Source: Croceitalea marina (lineage in GTDB: Bacteria > Bacteroidota > Bacteroidia > Flavobacteriales > Flavobacteriaceae). Taken from it: 64,000 bases of DNA. A program made the position numbers and the translations under genes. Location of the stretch: NCBI RefSeq assembly GCF_042684265.1, contig NZ_JBHULB010000008.1, positions 362,868 to 426,867 on the forward strand, read 5' to 3'. Position 1 is the stretch's first letter. The number at the start of each line of letters is the position of its first letter. Positions 9,757 through 17,604 of this stretch are shown here, piece after piece. The notes beneath the pieces were generated by a model. That model saw nothing but the letters and a program-made list of their open reading frames with translations, made no database searches and had not been told where the DNA came from.

Positions 9757-9948
9757 GTGGGTGTATTTTGGGATTTATTGCAGCAAGACGAACTAGAAAA
9801 GTAACAACAACAAGCCGACAATATTGAAGACCGCGTTACACATTTAGAGCTTGAACTTGAAAAAACTAGAGCCTTGCTTAAAAAAACATTGGTCGCTTTA
9901 GAAGAACATTTGAATAAAGATATTGATGGCGATGGGCAGACGGGTTAA
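9757..9948 (+). pseudogene. Small coiled-coil ORF interrupted by a nonsense codon
   Basis: Reading from GTG at 9757, the frame gives VGVFWDLLQQDELEK, then TAA at 9802-9804. It continues in the same frame as QQQADNIEDRV, THLELELEKTRALLKK and TLVALEEHLNKDIDGDGQTG, to a TAA at 9946-9948. The two halves form one coherent heptad-repeat coiled coil, and the interrupting TAA sits in a run of CAA (Gln) codons, so a single C-to-T change (CAA to TAA) explains it. No alternative start lies after the stop. It is either a recent pseudogene or a base-call error. It touches the pepE stop and ends 28 bp before the hydrolase gene. Confidence 0.55.
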
Positions 9949-9976
9949 GGTCTTATTTCAGTATCTTTAAAAGGCA

Positions 9977-11374
9977 ATGTTTCATCAATCATCATTAAAA
10001 AACGAAATCCGGAATACTCTTGTCATCTATTTGTTGACATGGCTTGGTGTTTTTATACTGGTTACAAGCATAATTTCACGAGGCAAACGAACATTTTATG
10101 AGGCGGCCGGTTTGTTTCTCGAATTTTTGTCAAATTCTAGTTTTATTGTAGCCATTCATATGCTTTTTGCAGTGGCTTTAGTTCTTTTCTTAATTATTAG
10201 ATACTTTATCAGAACCTATAAAAAGAAAGGTGCTAAAATTGCCCTTAAACAATTGGCCATTCGGTTTCTTGCCCCCGTACTTATCGTTTTTATTGTGCTT
10301 AAAACTTTGATTTTCGCCAATTCTAACGAAAACTATTCTTATGATTGGGCAGAACATTTTATGAATAACAAAGGTGCACCCAATGCTTTGTACGACGTAG
10401 ACAAAATGCATCGGGGCATGAGTACTTTTGGCTGGGGTTCGGTAGACAATGAAATTGCTACCGATGCCCTTATTAAAGCCAATATAGAATGGGTTGCCGT
10501 TATTCCGTTCATCGATCAAGAAGATGAAACCTCTAAAACCGTTAGAAGACCGGTAGACGCCGATGCCCCGTGGTTGTATAGAGATTTTGTTTTTATAAAG
10601 TCTATAAAGGCGATGCATAAGAAAGGGCTACATGTACAATTAAAGCCCCACTTATGGACCTTTAGCGGTTGGCGCGCGAATCTCAGCTTAGCCTCGGACG
10701 CAGAATGGGATACTTGGTTCGACTCTTATGAAAATTATATGTTGTACTATGCGCGTTTCGCAGAACATACCGGGGTTGAATTATTTTGTGTAGGCACCGA
10801 GCTTAAGACATCGATAAAAAAACAACCCGAACGCTGGAAAAAACTCATACGGAAAATAAGGGGAATTTATTCAGGGAAGTTAACCTATGCCGCAAATTGG
10901 CATGACGAATATGAATATATCGATTTTTGGGGAGATTTAGATTATATAGGAATTCAGGCCTATTTTCCCCTTACGAAAAACAAAAGTCCTGATTTAGAAA
11001 CTATAGAAAAAGGTTGGGACAGGCATATCGCTAAACTTGAGAAACTGCACCTAACCTACAAAAAACCGATTCTATTTACCGAGGTCGGATATAAAAGTGA
11101 TGTTTCAGCTACCATAAAGCCGTGGGAGTGGGGCTCAAATTTTGGAATTTTATATAACAAGAAATCTGATAAAACCCAACAGCTCGCTTTTGAGGCATTA
11201 TTTAAGAAACTATGGCGTAAAGATTGGTTTGCAGGAGTTTATATTTGGCAATGGGACCACCGAAGTACAGAAGAAGGAGCGGCAAAAAATTTAGACTTTT
11301 CCCCCCGTTTTAAACCCGCTGAAAACGTAATCGCAAAATGGTTTGGTAAAGTTGCTAAAAAAGAGAAGCTATGA
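9977..11374 (+). CDS. Membrane-anchored GH113-like glycoside hydrolase
   Basis: The 465-residue protein begins with three hydrophobic segments (about 14-35, 53-75 and 92-108). It then has a (beta/alpha)8 catalytic domain of the GH113 type from about residue 135: MSTFGWGS, HVQLKPHLW, FCVGTELK with acid/base candidate E275, LDYIGIQAYFPL, and LFTEVGY with nucleophile candidate E369, closing on GVYIWQWD. Characterised GH113 members are beta-mannanases, but the domain is widely found in proteins of unknown substrate; an extra-cytoplasmic glycan or cell-wall substrate is inferred. Its stop overlaps the start of a 41-residue membrane protein (ATGA). Confidence 0.82.
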   Translation: MFHQSSLKNEIRNTLVIYLLTWLGVFILVTSIISRGKRTFYEAAGLFLEFLSNSSFIVAIHMLFAVALVLFLIIRYFIRTYKKKGAKIALKQLAIRFLAPVLIVFIVLKTLIFANSNENYSYDWAEHFMNNKGAPNALYDVDKMHRGMSTFGWGSVDNEIATDALIKANIEWVAVIPFIDQEDETSKTVRRPVDADAPWLYRDFVFIKSIKAMHKKGLHVQLKPHLWTFSGWRANLSLASDAEWDTWFDSYENYMLYYARFAEHTGVELFCVGTELKTSIKKQPERWKKLIRKIRGIYSGKLTYAANWHDEYEYIDFWGDLDYIGIQAYFPLTKNKSPDLETIEKGWDRHIAKLEKLHLTYKKPILFTEVGYKSDVSATIKPWEWGSNFGILYNKKSDKTQQLAFEALFKKLWRKDWFAGVYIWQWDHRSTEEGAAKNLDFSPRFKPAENVIAKWFGKVAKKEKL

Positions 11375-11496
11375 ACACAATTGATATTATTACCCTTATT
11401 GCAATAATTCTATTTGCCCGACTTGGTTTTAGACTCTATTCGAAATATCAAGAAATGAAGAAAGAGAATAAAGAGAATAAAGATAAATTCGACTAG
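11371..11496 (+). CDS. 41-residue single-span membrane protein
   Basis: A short ORF whose ATG overlaps the TGA of the GH113-like gene (ATGA), a sign of translational coupling. Translation begins MNTIDIITLIAIILFARLGF, one membrane helix, followed by RLYSKYQEMKKEN and a Lys/Asn-rich cytoplasmic tail ending DKFD. No family is recognised. The overlap and clean TM-plus-charged-tail layout make it likely to be real, perhaps a small partner of the hydrolase. Confidence 0.6.
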   Translation: MNTIDIITLIAIILFARLGFRLYSKYQEMKKENKENKDKFD

Positions 11497-11672
11497 TTTT
11501 AACTCTTGTAGGTGCTGTGAGCTCCGACTTTTACTTCAAAATTAGACTTTGCTCGTGATAGAACTAAAAAAAGTCAAGTTTTAATGAGGATATTTTCATT
11601 TTCGGTTGTTCTATATACATAACCTTAATAGAAAGAGTACTTAACCTCTTAAAAACAATTAAAACACGTAAA

Positions 11673-12530
11673 ATGAAAAAGAATTTAATTTTTAGTTTTT
11701 TCCTGGCTTCAGCCTTACTTTTTATAGGCTGTTCAGACGATTCAAATACCAATAGCGAAACAGGCAGATTAAGTGTACGCTTAACTGACGCCCCTTTTCC
11801 GTATGCTCTGGTAGCCGAGGCAAATGTGACGATTTTCAAGATTGAGGCGAGGCTTCAATCTGATGACGATGAAGAAAATGATGACTCTTCTTTTGTCGTA
11901 TTAATGGAAGATGAGATAGATACCAACCTTTTGGAACTGACCAATGGTGTTACCGAACAATTGGCCAATGTAGAAGTACCTGTTGGGACCTATGACTTAT
12001 TTAGGGTATATGTAAGAGGTGTAAATGTGGTATTGACCGATGGTAGAACATTTGATTTAAAGGTGCCAAGTGGTGAACAGAGTGGTATAAAAGTATTTAT
12101 CAAGCCTGGCCTCACCGTCGCAGGCGGGCTTTCTTCAGATTTACTGTTAGATTTTGATGTAAGTCGCTCTTTTGTGGCAAAAGGAAATACGAAAAGAGTT
12201 GATGGTATCAACGGGTTCAATTTTAAACCAGTCATAAAAGCAAGTAACATTGCTACCTCAGGTACACTTGCCGGCACAATCACAACAATAACCGAGGATG
12301 TGGAAACAGCCCTAGAAGGAGCTCAAATTTCAGTAATTGTTGCAGACACTTTAAACACCTCTGCATTTTCAGACGTGGATGGAAATTATATGATTATGGG
12401 TCTCAACCAAGGAACTTATAAGGCTATAGCCGAATTGGAAGGATATATAGCCAGCGACACGGTGGAAGTTCAAATAGTAGCATCTAACAAAACCATTCAA
12501 AATTTTATTTTAGAGGAAGAAGCTAATTAA
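11673..12530 (+). CDS. DUF4382 lipoprotein
   Basis: A 285-residue lipoprotein with signal MKKNLIFSFFLASALLFIGC and lipobox Cys at residue 20. Residues about 30-180 are a DUF4382 domain (GRLSVRLTDAPFPYALVAEA... TYDLFRVYVRGVNVVLTDGR). Residues about 190-285 form a carboxypeptidase-like/CarbopepD_reg-type beta sandwich (TSGTLAGTITTI... GNYMIMGLNQGTYKAIAEL). It is probably attached to the outer membrane; function unknown. A clear terminator follows at 12553. Confidence 0.88.
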   Translation: MKKNLIFSFFLASALLFIGCSDDSNTNSETGRLSVRLTDAPFPYALVAEANVTIFKIEARLQSDDDEENDDSSFVVLMEDEIDTNLLELTNGVTEQLANVEVPVGTYDLFRVYVRGVNVVLTDGRTFDLKVPSGEQSGIKVFIKPGLTVAGGLSSDLLLDFDVSRSFVAKGNTKRVDGINGFNFKPVIKASNIATSGTLAGTITTITEDVETALEGAQISVIVADTLNTSAFSDVDGNYMIMGLNQGTYKAIAELEGYIASDTVEVQIVASNKTIQNFILEEEAN

Positions 12531-12552
12531 ACTTATACCCATTAAAAAAATT

Positions 12553-12582
12553 AAGGCTCGTCAAATTTTGTCGGGCCTTTTT
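12553..12582 (+). terminator. Intrinsic terminator after the DUF4382 gene
   Basis: AAGGCTCGTCAA / TTGTCGGGCCTT stem with a short AT loop, followed by TTTTT, 23 bp after the stop codon. Confidence 0.75.
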
Positions 12583-12628
12583 CATTAATATTGATATGAA
12601 TTTTCTTCTATAGCCTAATATAAACCGT

Positions 12629-13243
12629 ATGTATATACCACACTATTACAAAAATGAAAACATAGCAGAGGTAAAAAAGTTTATTCAAGAAAATAGTTTT
12701 GGTATTCTTGTAAATCAAGTGGATGGAAAACCATGGGCAACACATATTCCTTTAGAGTTGGATCATGATGAACATGGAAAGGCTATTTTGGTAAGCCATA
12801 TTTCAAAGGTGAATCCGCAATGGAAAGAATTTGAAAAGCAACCCGAAGTATTATGCATATTCAATGGCCCCCATTCGTATATCTCATCATCATGGTATAA
12901 CGAGGAAGAGGTGCCAACTTGGGATTATATCGCAGTACATGTATATGGAAAATTATCAATTCTTAGCGAAGAAGAAGTTATGAAGTCGTTACATAAGCTG
13001 GTGAACAAGTATGAAAAAGAGTCTGAAAATCCCGTTTCGCTGCATGATATGTCTTCTAAGACCTTGAAACAAGTAAAAGGTGTGGTAGGCTTCAAAATTG
13101 AGATAAGAGATATTCAAGCCGCTTTTAAACTTTCACAAACGAGGCAACAAGACCACGCTGCGATAATTAAAAATTTAAATGTTAAAGATGTAACAGCACA
13201 AGAAATTGCAAGACATATTGAAAAGCAATCTAATTTAAAATAA
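12629..13243 (+). CDS. PaiB-like FMN-binding protein
   Basis: A 204-residue member of the PaiB/FMN-binding negative transcriptional regulator family, with a split-barrel flavin-binding fold. Signatures are the N-terminal MYIPHYYKNE, PLELDHDEHGKAILVSHISK, then NGPHSYISSSWY and VPTWDYIAVHVYG, which is the family fingerprint, and the C-terminal KLSQTRQQDH. Bacillus PaiB represses sporulation and protease genes; here the role is unknown and it may be a flavin-dependent enzyme. A small membrane protein gene follows after 7 bp. Confidence 0.88.
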   Translation: MYIPHYYKNENIAEVKKFIQENSFGILVNQVDGKPWATHIPLELDHDEHGKAILVSHISKVNPQWKEFEKQPEVLCIFNGPHSYISSSWYNEEEVPTWDYIAVHVYGKLSILSEEEVMKSLHKLVNKYEKESENPVSLHDMSSKTLKQVKGVVGFKIEIRDIQAAFKLSQTRQQDHAAIIKNLNVKDVTAQEIARHIEKQSNLK

Positions 13244-13250
13244 ACGAATC

Positions 13251-13625
13251 ATGTTGAATAGTAAATTTTGGCAAGCTTTTTTTGCCTTGACCCCTATCAT
13301 AGTTTTCTTTGGATTTTTTATAGTCTACTTTTTATTTATTTTCTCCATATTCTCAAATATAGAAGACTTTGAAGCAAATGGAAATATTTCCACTTCTTTA
13401 ATCTTTGGAAATATTATCTGGTTTTTTGCCTTTATTATTTTGACCATTTTAATTTCATTTGGCAGTCTTATCTTTTACATCGTCCACGCCGTACAAAACC
13501 CCAATCTAAAAGAAAACAACTTATTGGTTGTTTGGGTCTTACTTTTTGTATTCGTTAGCGGAATAGGTCAACTGATTTATTGGCTGGTCGAAATCGTGGG
13601 CAAAAGAAAAAGCTTGACTACTTAG
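13251..13625 (+). CDS. Three-TM membrane protein
   Basis: A 124-residue hydrophobic protein with membrane segments at about 10-35, 48-75 and 92-115 and a short basic tail (GKRKS). The middle loop reads YIVHAVQNPNLKENN, a layout like the phospholipase-D-nuclease-like/DUF-type small membrane proteins of this phylum. No function assigned. It is packed 7 bp after the PaiB-like gene and 3 bp before the GNAT gene, so the three are probably one operon. Confidence 0.75.
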   Translation: MLNSKFWQAFFALTPIIVFFGFFIVYFLFIFSIFSNIEDFEANGNISTSLIFGNIIWFFAFIILTILISFGSLIFYIVHAVQNPNLKENNLLVVWVLLFVFVSGIGQLIYWLVEIVGKRKSLTT

Positions 13626-13628
13626 CAG

Positions 13629-14111
13629 GTGCGTACTTCAAACAAGGAAAATATTGTCATTGTGCCTTTTGAAAGTATGTATAGTCGGGCTTTCAAAGAT
13701 TTAAACCAATGGTGGATCGAGAAGTATTTTAAGATGGAGGAAGCCGATTACAAATCGCTAGACAATCCTCAAAGTCATATTATCGATAATGGTGGTTACA
13801 TTGCTGTGGCGTTACAAAATGAGAAACCTGTGGGTGTTTGCGCACTTATTAAAATGCAAAATACGGGCTATGATTATGAGTTGTCAAAAATGGGTGTTTC
13901 GCCAAAGGTACATGGAAAAGGTATTGGCCATTTACTTGCTACTTGCATCATTGAAAAAGCTAAGGAATTGGGTGCCAAGAAACTATTTCTTGAAACGCAT
14001 ACCTCTTTGGCACCGGCAATCAATTTATATAAGAAACTAGGCTTTAAAGAAATAAAAGGAGTAGCAACACCTTACGAACGTTCGGACTATCAAATGGGTC
14101 TGGAACTCTAA
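13629..14111 (+). CDS. GNAT-family N-acetyltransferase
   Basis: A 160-residue protein translated from GTG at 13629, 3 bp after the preceding stop. The acetyl-CoA site is clear in MGVSPKVHGKGIGHLLATCI (about 91-110, R/QxxGxG/A-type loop), followed by AKKLFLETHTSLAPAINLYKKLGF, the end of the GNAT fold. The acceptor substrate cannot be told. It runs convergent with the next gene with 1 bp between stops. Confidence 0.87.
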   Translation: MRTSNKENIVIVPFESMYSRAFKDLNQWWIEKYFKMEEADYKSLDNPQSHIIDNGGYIAVALQNEKPVGVCALIKMQNTGYDYELSKMGVSPKVHGKGIGHLLATCIIEKAKELGAKKLFLETHTSLAPAINLYKKLGFKEIKGVATPYERSDYQMGLEL

Positions 14112-14112
14112 A

Positions 14113-15321
14113 TCAGTTCTTGGTCGGAGCAAAATGACTTGAACCAATAACAAAGTGCTCATTATCTTTGGGGTAAAGCCCAAAGAAAAAGGCTTCCTCC
14201 ACTCCATTATTATATTTTAACGTGATGGTATATCCATCAATTTCATAAGTACCTGCAGAGGTACTCTTTGAGAAAATAGGCTTCCAATCGGTATTGCCTC
14301 CTTTTATTGTTTTCCAAGCGAATCGACCTTGCTGGTCAAAAACAACCGTACTGGCGTTAATCACGGTTGCTCCTCCAAACCCATCTGAAGTATTATACCT
14401 GCCGGATAGTTTGAAACTCTTAGAAGCCGAACGGACCTTGAACCATTTTTTCCAATCGTACGTCTTTCTCTTTCTTGGATCGGTAACATAGAGTATGTTT
14501 CCTTGTTTCTTCCATCTTTGCCATTTTTTCGGATTCTTTCTTTTTGACTCGGCAATATTCAATCCATTCAAAGGTTCGGATGGATTGGTGAAAATATCTC
14601 CATTATTGTAAAGCACGCTCACGTCATTTGCTACGTATACTCCATTTAAACAATACTTGGTTGCTGTTCTCAGTATAATGTCATTCACCTTTTCGGTGGT
14701 ATTGCCATTTGGTGACGGCTTTTTAACAGTCGGGGGTGTCGTATTTATTTCTTTTACTACTGTATTATCATCAACCTCAGAAGGTTCTGAAGTAAACTCA
14801 CCAGATTTTCTTAATAAGGATGCCGCTATTTTTTGAACTTCCGTGCTTTTCTTTTTAGATAACTCAAATACCGTGGCTACCCATAAAGCCCTCACAATCA
14901 TAGCATCATACTTTTCTTGTTTTCGGCTTGAGCTTAGCCCAGCATCTATCCTGCCTTTAGCATAATCAGATTTTGTTTTTTCGTAAATTTCCTCGACTTT
15001 CTCTTCGGTAAAAGTGGTGGCAGAAACAGTTTCCCTTAATACTATATCGTAAAAAGCTACAACCGTCGGCAACTCATAAGGTTTCCAGCCATACTTTTTA
15101 GCGGCATCTTCATAAAGCCCAAAACTATTGTTTGAATTGAATATCAAGCCTGTCATAAAACGATATTTCTGAGGGGTTTGCTCCTTTAATTCTTTCCAAA
15201 CAGTCTTTCGTATTTGACTTCTTAATGTGGTATTCGGGAAGTACGAATCTTGACAAAATCCGTTAACACCAAAAAAAAGAAAGCATACCAAAAGTGTTTT
15301 TTGAATGTTGACCGGCTTCAT
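14113..15321 (-). CDS. Exported protein of unknown function
   Basis: Start taken at 15321 (MKPVNIQKTLLVCFLFFGVNG), which gives a signal peptide; the frame is open to 15360. The mature protein has an alpha-helical N-terminal half (RSQIRKTVWKELKEQ, KYRFMTGLIFNSNNSFGLYEDAAKKYG), a Pro/Thr-rich linker around residues 190-225 and a beta-rich C-terminal half (LNGVYVANDVSVLYNNGDIF... LSGRYNTSDGFGG... AGTYEIDGYTITLKYNNG) resembling lipocalin-like domains that end such proteins. No family name can be given with confidence. Confidence 0.75.
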   Translation of the reverse strand: MKPVNIQKTLLVCFLFFGVNGFCQDSYFPNTTLRSQIRKTVWKELKEQTPQKYRFMTGLIFNSNNSFGLYEDAAKKYGWKPYELPTVVAFYDIVLRETVSATTFTEEKVEEIYEKTKSDYAKGRIDAGLSSSRKQEKYDAMIVRALWVATVFELSKKKSTEVQKIAASLLRKSGEFTSEPSEVDDNTVVKEINTTPPTVKKPSPNGNTTEKVNDIILRTATKYCLNGVYVANDVSVLYNNGDIFTNPSEPLNGLNIAESKRKNPKKWQRWKKQGNILYVTDPRKRKTYDWKKWFKVRSASKSFKLSGRYNTSDGFGGATVINASTVVFDQQGRFAWKTIKGGNTDWKPIFSKSTSAGTYEIDGYTITLKYNNGVEEAFFFGLYPKDNEHFVIGSSHFAPTKN

Positions 15322-15466
15322 GGTTATAATTTTCAAATAAGGTAACAAAAATGAGACCATATTACAATTCAGCTATAAATTACTACAGTTCAGTAATAGA
15401 CATTAGAAATTTAAAACTCCTAGTTGCACTTTTGGTTCATCATTAACAATCAAAACAAATAAAAAA

Positions 15467-15883
15467 ATGAAAAACTTAGCACTTACTTTAGGAATATTAC
15501 TTATCGCTTTTACCGCTAAAGCCCAGTCAGAAACCGTTACTGTAAAAGTGACCATTGAAAATGTGTTAAATGATAATGGAAGTGTATTGGCTTCATTACA
15601 TAACACCGATACTTTTATGAAAGGAGCTGGAGTTATCGATTTAAAGGAAACAGCAAAAAAGGGCGCGATTACATTGAGCTTCGAAAACGTAGAACCAGGC
15701 ACCTACGCCATTATGGTGTTACATGATGAAAATAATAATCAAAGAATGGATTTTGAGGCCAATGGAATGCCAAAAGAAAACTATGGAATGTCAAACAATG
15801 TAATGGTTATGGGCCCACCAACATTCGCCGATGCAAAATTTGAAGTTGCAAATGAGGATATGGAATTAACCATTAGGTTCTAG
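15467..15883 (+). CDS. DUF2141 secreted protein
   Basis: A 138-residue exported protein with signal MKNLALTLGILLIAFTAKAQ. The rest is one DUF2141 domain: VTVKVTIENVLNDNGSVLAS, then FENVEPGTYAIMVLHDENNN, and the hallmark MPKENYGMSNN. The family is common in Bacteroidota and Proteobacteria as a periplasmic beta-sandwich of unknown role. A strong terminator follows. Confidence 0.92.
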   Translation: MKNLALTLGILLIAFTAKAQSETVTVKVTIENVLNDNGSVLASLHNTDTFMKGAGVIDLKETAKKGAITLSFENVEPGTYAIMVLHDENNNQRMDFEANGMPKENYGMSNNVMVMGPPTFADAKFEVANEDMELTIRF

Positions 15884-15906
15884 TATTAAAAAATTCATCA
15901 ATCACT

Positions 15907-15937
15907 AAAGAAAGCCCAGAATTATCTGGGCTTTCTT
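15907..15937 (+). terminator. Intrinsic terminator after DUF2141 gene
   Basis: AAAGAAAGCCCAGA / TCTGGGCTTTCTT inverted repeat with an ATTA loop, 24 bp after the stop. Confidence 0.8.
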
Positions 15938-16021
15938 CATTAGGCATATTGATACTTATTAGAGATAGCAATAAGATTTATCAATGGTTTTTCGTATTTT
16001 TATTCTTTAAAGTTATAGCTA

Positions 16022-16797
16022 ATGACAATTACCCAATTACAGTATGTTTTAGCAGTTGCCGAGTACCAAAATTTTACCCTCGCAGCGCAGAAGAGCTTTG
16101 TCACCCAGCCTACCTTAAGTATGCAAGTGCAAAAGTTGGAGGATGAACTGGATGTATTACTTTTTGATAGAAGTAAAAAGCCTATCGCTATTACCGAAGT
16201 TGGTAAAAAAATAGTTGCGCAAGCAAAAAATATTGTTGCCGAGGCTGAACGTATCAAAGATATCGTAGATCAAGACAAAGGCTTTATCGGCGGTGACTTT
16301 ACCCTGGGAATTATTCCTACGGTAATGCCAACTTTACTTCCTATGTTTTTACCCACTTTTATTAAAAAATATCCCAAAGTAAATCTGATTATAAAAGAAC
16401 AGGCCACCGATACCCTAATAAGAAACATTCAAGATGGGCATATAGATGCGGCCATAGCAGCCACACCATTAGAGATAGAATTTATTAAAGAAAGACCCCT
16501 GTATTATGAACCTTTTGTAGGTTATGTGCCACCTAATCACCGCCTTTCCGGTTCAAAAGAGTTAGCCACCGATGATTTGGAAATCAATGATGTGCTTTTG
16601 CTTCAAGATGGGCATTGTTTTAGGGATGGTGTCATAAATCTATGCAAATCACCAAAAAATAGAACCACAGATCATTTTCAAATCGAAAGTGGAAGCTTTG
16701 AAACTTTGGTCAATCTCTCCAATGAGGGCATGGGTATGACATTACTGCCATATTTGAATACTTTGGANTAAAAATTATAAGTCCTTTAAATAAATAA
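16022..16797 (+). pseudogene. oxyR: OxyR-type LysR regulator, interrupted by a collapsed assembly gap
   Basis: The N-terminal 248 residues are a normal LysR regulator: winged helix (MTITQLQYVLAVAEYQNFTL, TLSMQVQKLEDELDVLLFDR) and OxyR-like substrate domain with the redox Cys region GHCFRDGVINLC. The frame then meets GAN (N at 16768) and TAA, about 65 residues short of the usual ~315. Immediately after the N, in another frame, nta aaa att ata agt cct tta aat aaa taa reads VKIISPLNK-stop, which matches the C-terminal tail I recall for flavobacterial OxyR. The middle of the C-terminal region is therefore missing and one N stands for a gap of roughly 180-200 bp. In the living cell the gene is probably intact. 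OxyR senses peroxide. Confidence 0.75.
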
Positions 16798-16801
16798 ACT
16801 A

Positions 16802-17176
16802 TTAATTGATCCGCATATACCGAAAAGAACATTCTTCTATACACCCTATAAAACCTAAAATAAGCTTTCCCTCTTGTAAAGAGCCCCTATAATTATTGGT
16901 TTCTGAAAAACGTATCGAAATACCATCTTCTTCAATCTTGTAAATACCTATTTGCTCATTTTCAGAATTACTTACTTCCACAAAACCATTTGGCTTAAAT
17001 TCAATAACAGCACCATCGGTAACATTAGACCAATCGACTGGCCCACCAGGACTTATCTTGGTAGCTTCAAGTTGCCATTTTCCAATAATATTTACCCCAG
17101 AAAGTTCTACCGTGCGCAGCTCACTTTCAGAACAACTTAAACTAAACAGTATTAAAAAGAGACAACTATATTTCAT
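16802..17176 (-). CDS. Lipocalin-like small lipoprotein
   Basis: A 124-residue lipoprotein with signal MKYSCLFLILFSLSC, lipobox Cys 15. The rest is beta-rich with the lipocalin-like opening NIIGKWQLEATKISPGGPVD and regular strand pattern (AVIEFKPNGFVEVS, QIGIYKIEEDGISIRFSE). Such proteins are frequent in Bacteroidota without known ligands. It starts upstream of a minus-strand terminator and ends close to the oxyR tail. Confidence 0.75.
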   Translation of the reverse strand: MKYSCLFLILFSLSCSESELRTVELSGVNIIGKWQLEATKISPGGPVDWSNVTDGAVIEFKPNGFVEVSNSENEQIGIYKIEEDGISIRFSETNNYRGSLQEGKLILGFIGCIEECSFRYMRIN

Positions 17177-17229
17177 TTCCTTTTTTTAATAAGAAGCATG
17201 TTCTCTGAAAAGGTTGCGCGATTGAACTA

Positions 17230-17254
17230 AAAAGCCACCCGTTTGGGTGGCTTT
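17230..17254 (-). terminator. Intrinsic terminator of the 65-aa gene
   Basis: AAGCCACCC / GGGTGGCTT stem with a 4-nt loop and a run of T on the minus strand, directly after the stop of the small gene at 17257. Confidence 0.75.
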
Positions 17255-17256
17255 AT

Positions 17257-17454
17257 TTATGATTTTAATAATAATAAACTTTGATGTAACTCTGGTTTGT
17301 CATAGATAAATTGTTTTAACCAGATTTTTAACTCTTCAATTTCTTGTGGTAATAGTAAAGAAATCGCTTTTTTCACTTCTTTTGCGAATAATCTCGCATC
17401 AAAACTAACCTTTTGCAAGACAGTCTTGGTGTATTCCAACATAGCTCTAGCCAT
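17257..17454 (-). CDS. Small conserved-looking hypothetical protein
   Basis: A 65-residue helical protein, MARAMLEYTKTVLQKVSFD then FAKEVKKAISLLLPQEIEEL and WLKQFIYDKPELHQSLL. The composition (regular amphipathic helices) and the tight terminator just after the stop support a real gene. It resembles a small cytosolic protein seen across flavobacteria, but the role is unknown. Confidence 0.65.
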   Translation of the reverse strand: MARAMLEYTKTVLQKVSFDARLFAKEVKKAISLLLPQEIEELKIWLKQFIYDKPELHQSLLLLKS

Positions 17455-17604
17455 AATGTCAAAAATGATTATTTATGTTATTAGGTTCTGTACTAAGTTA
17501 CCTATAAAAGGTATATCTTGAATTATTATAACAGTTAAATATTGGATAAATTGTTGTTAAAGTCGATAAAATACATTTTTCAAATAGCTTTAAGCCAGTC
17601 TGTT

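Noticed and set aside
16022..16771. oxyR as a genuinely truncated gene
   Set aside because: The remaining C-terminal codons are visible after the N in another frame, so a collapsed gap explains it better.
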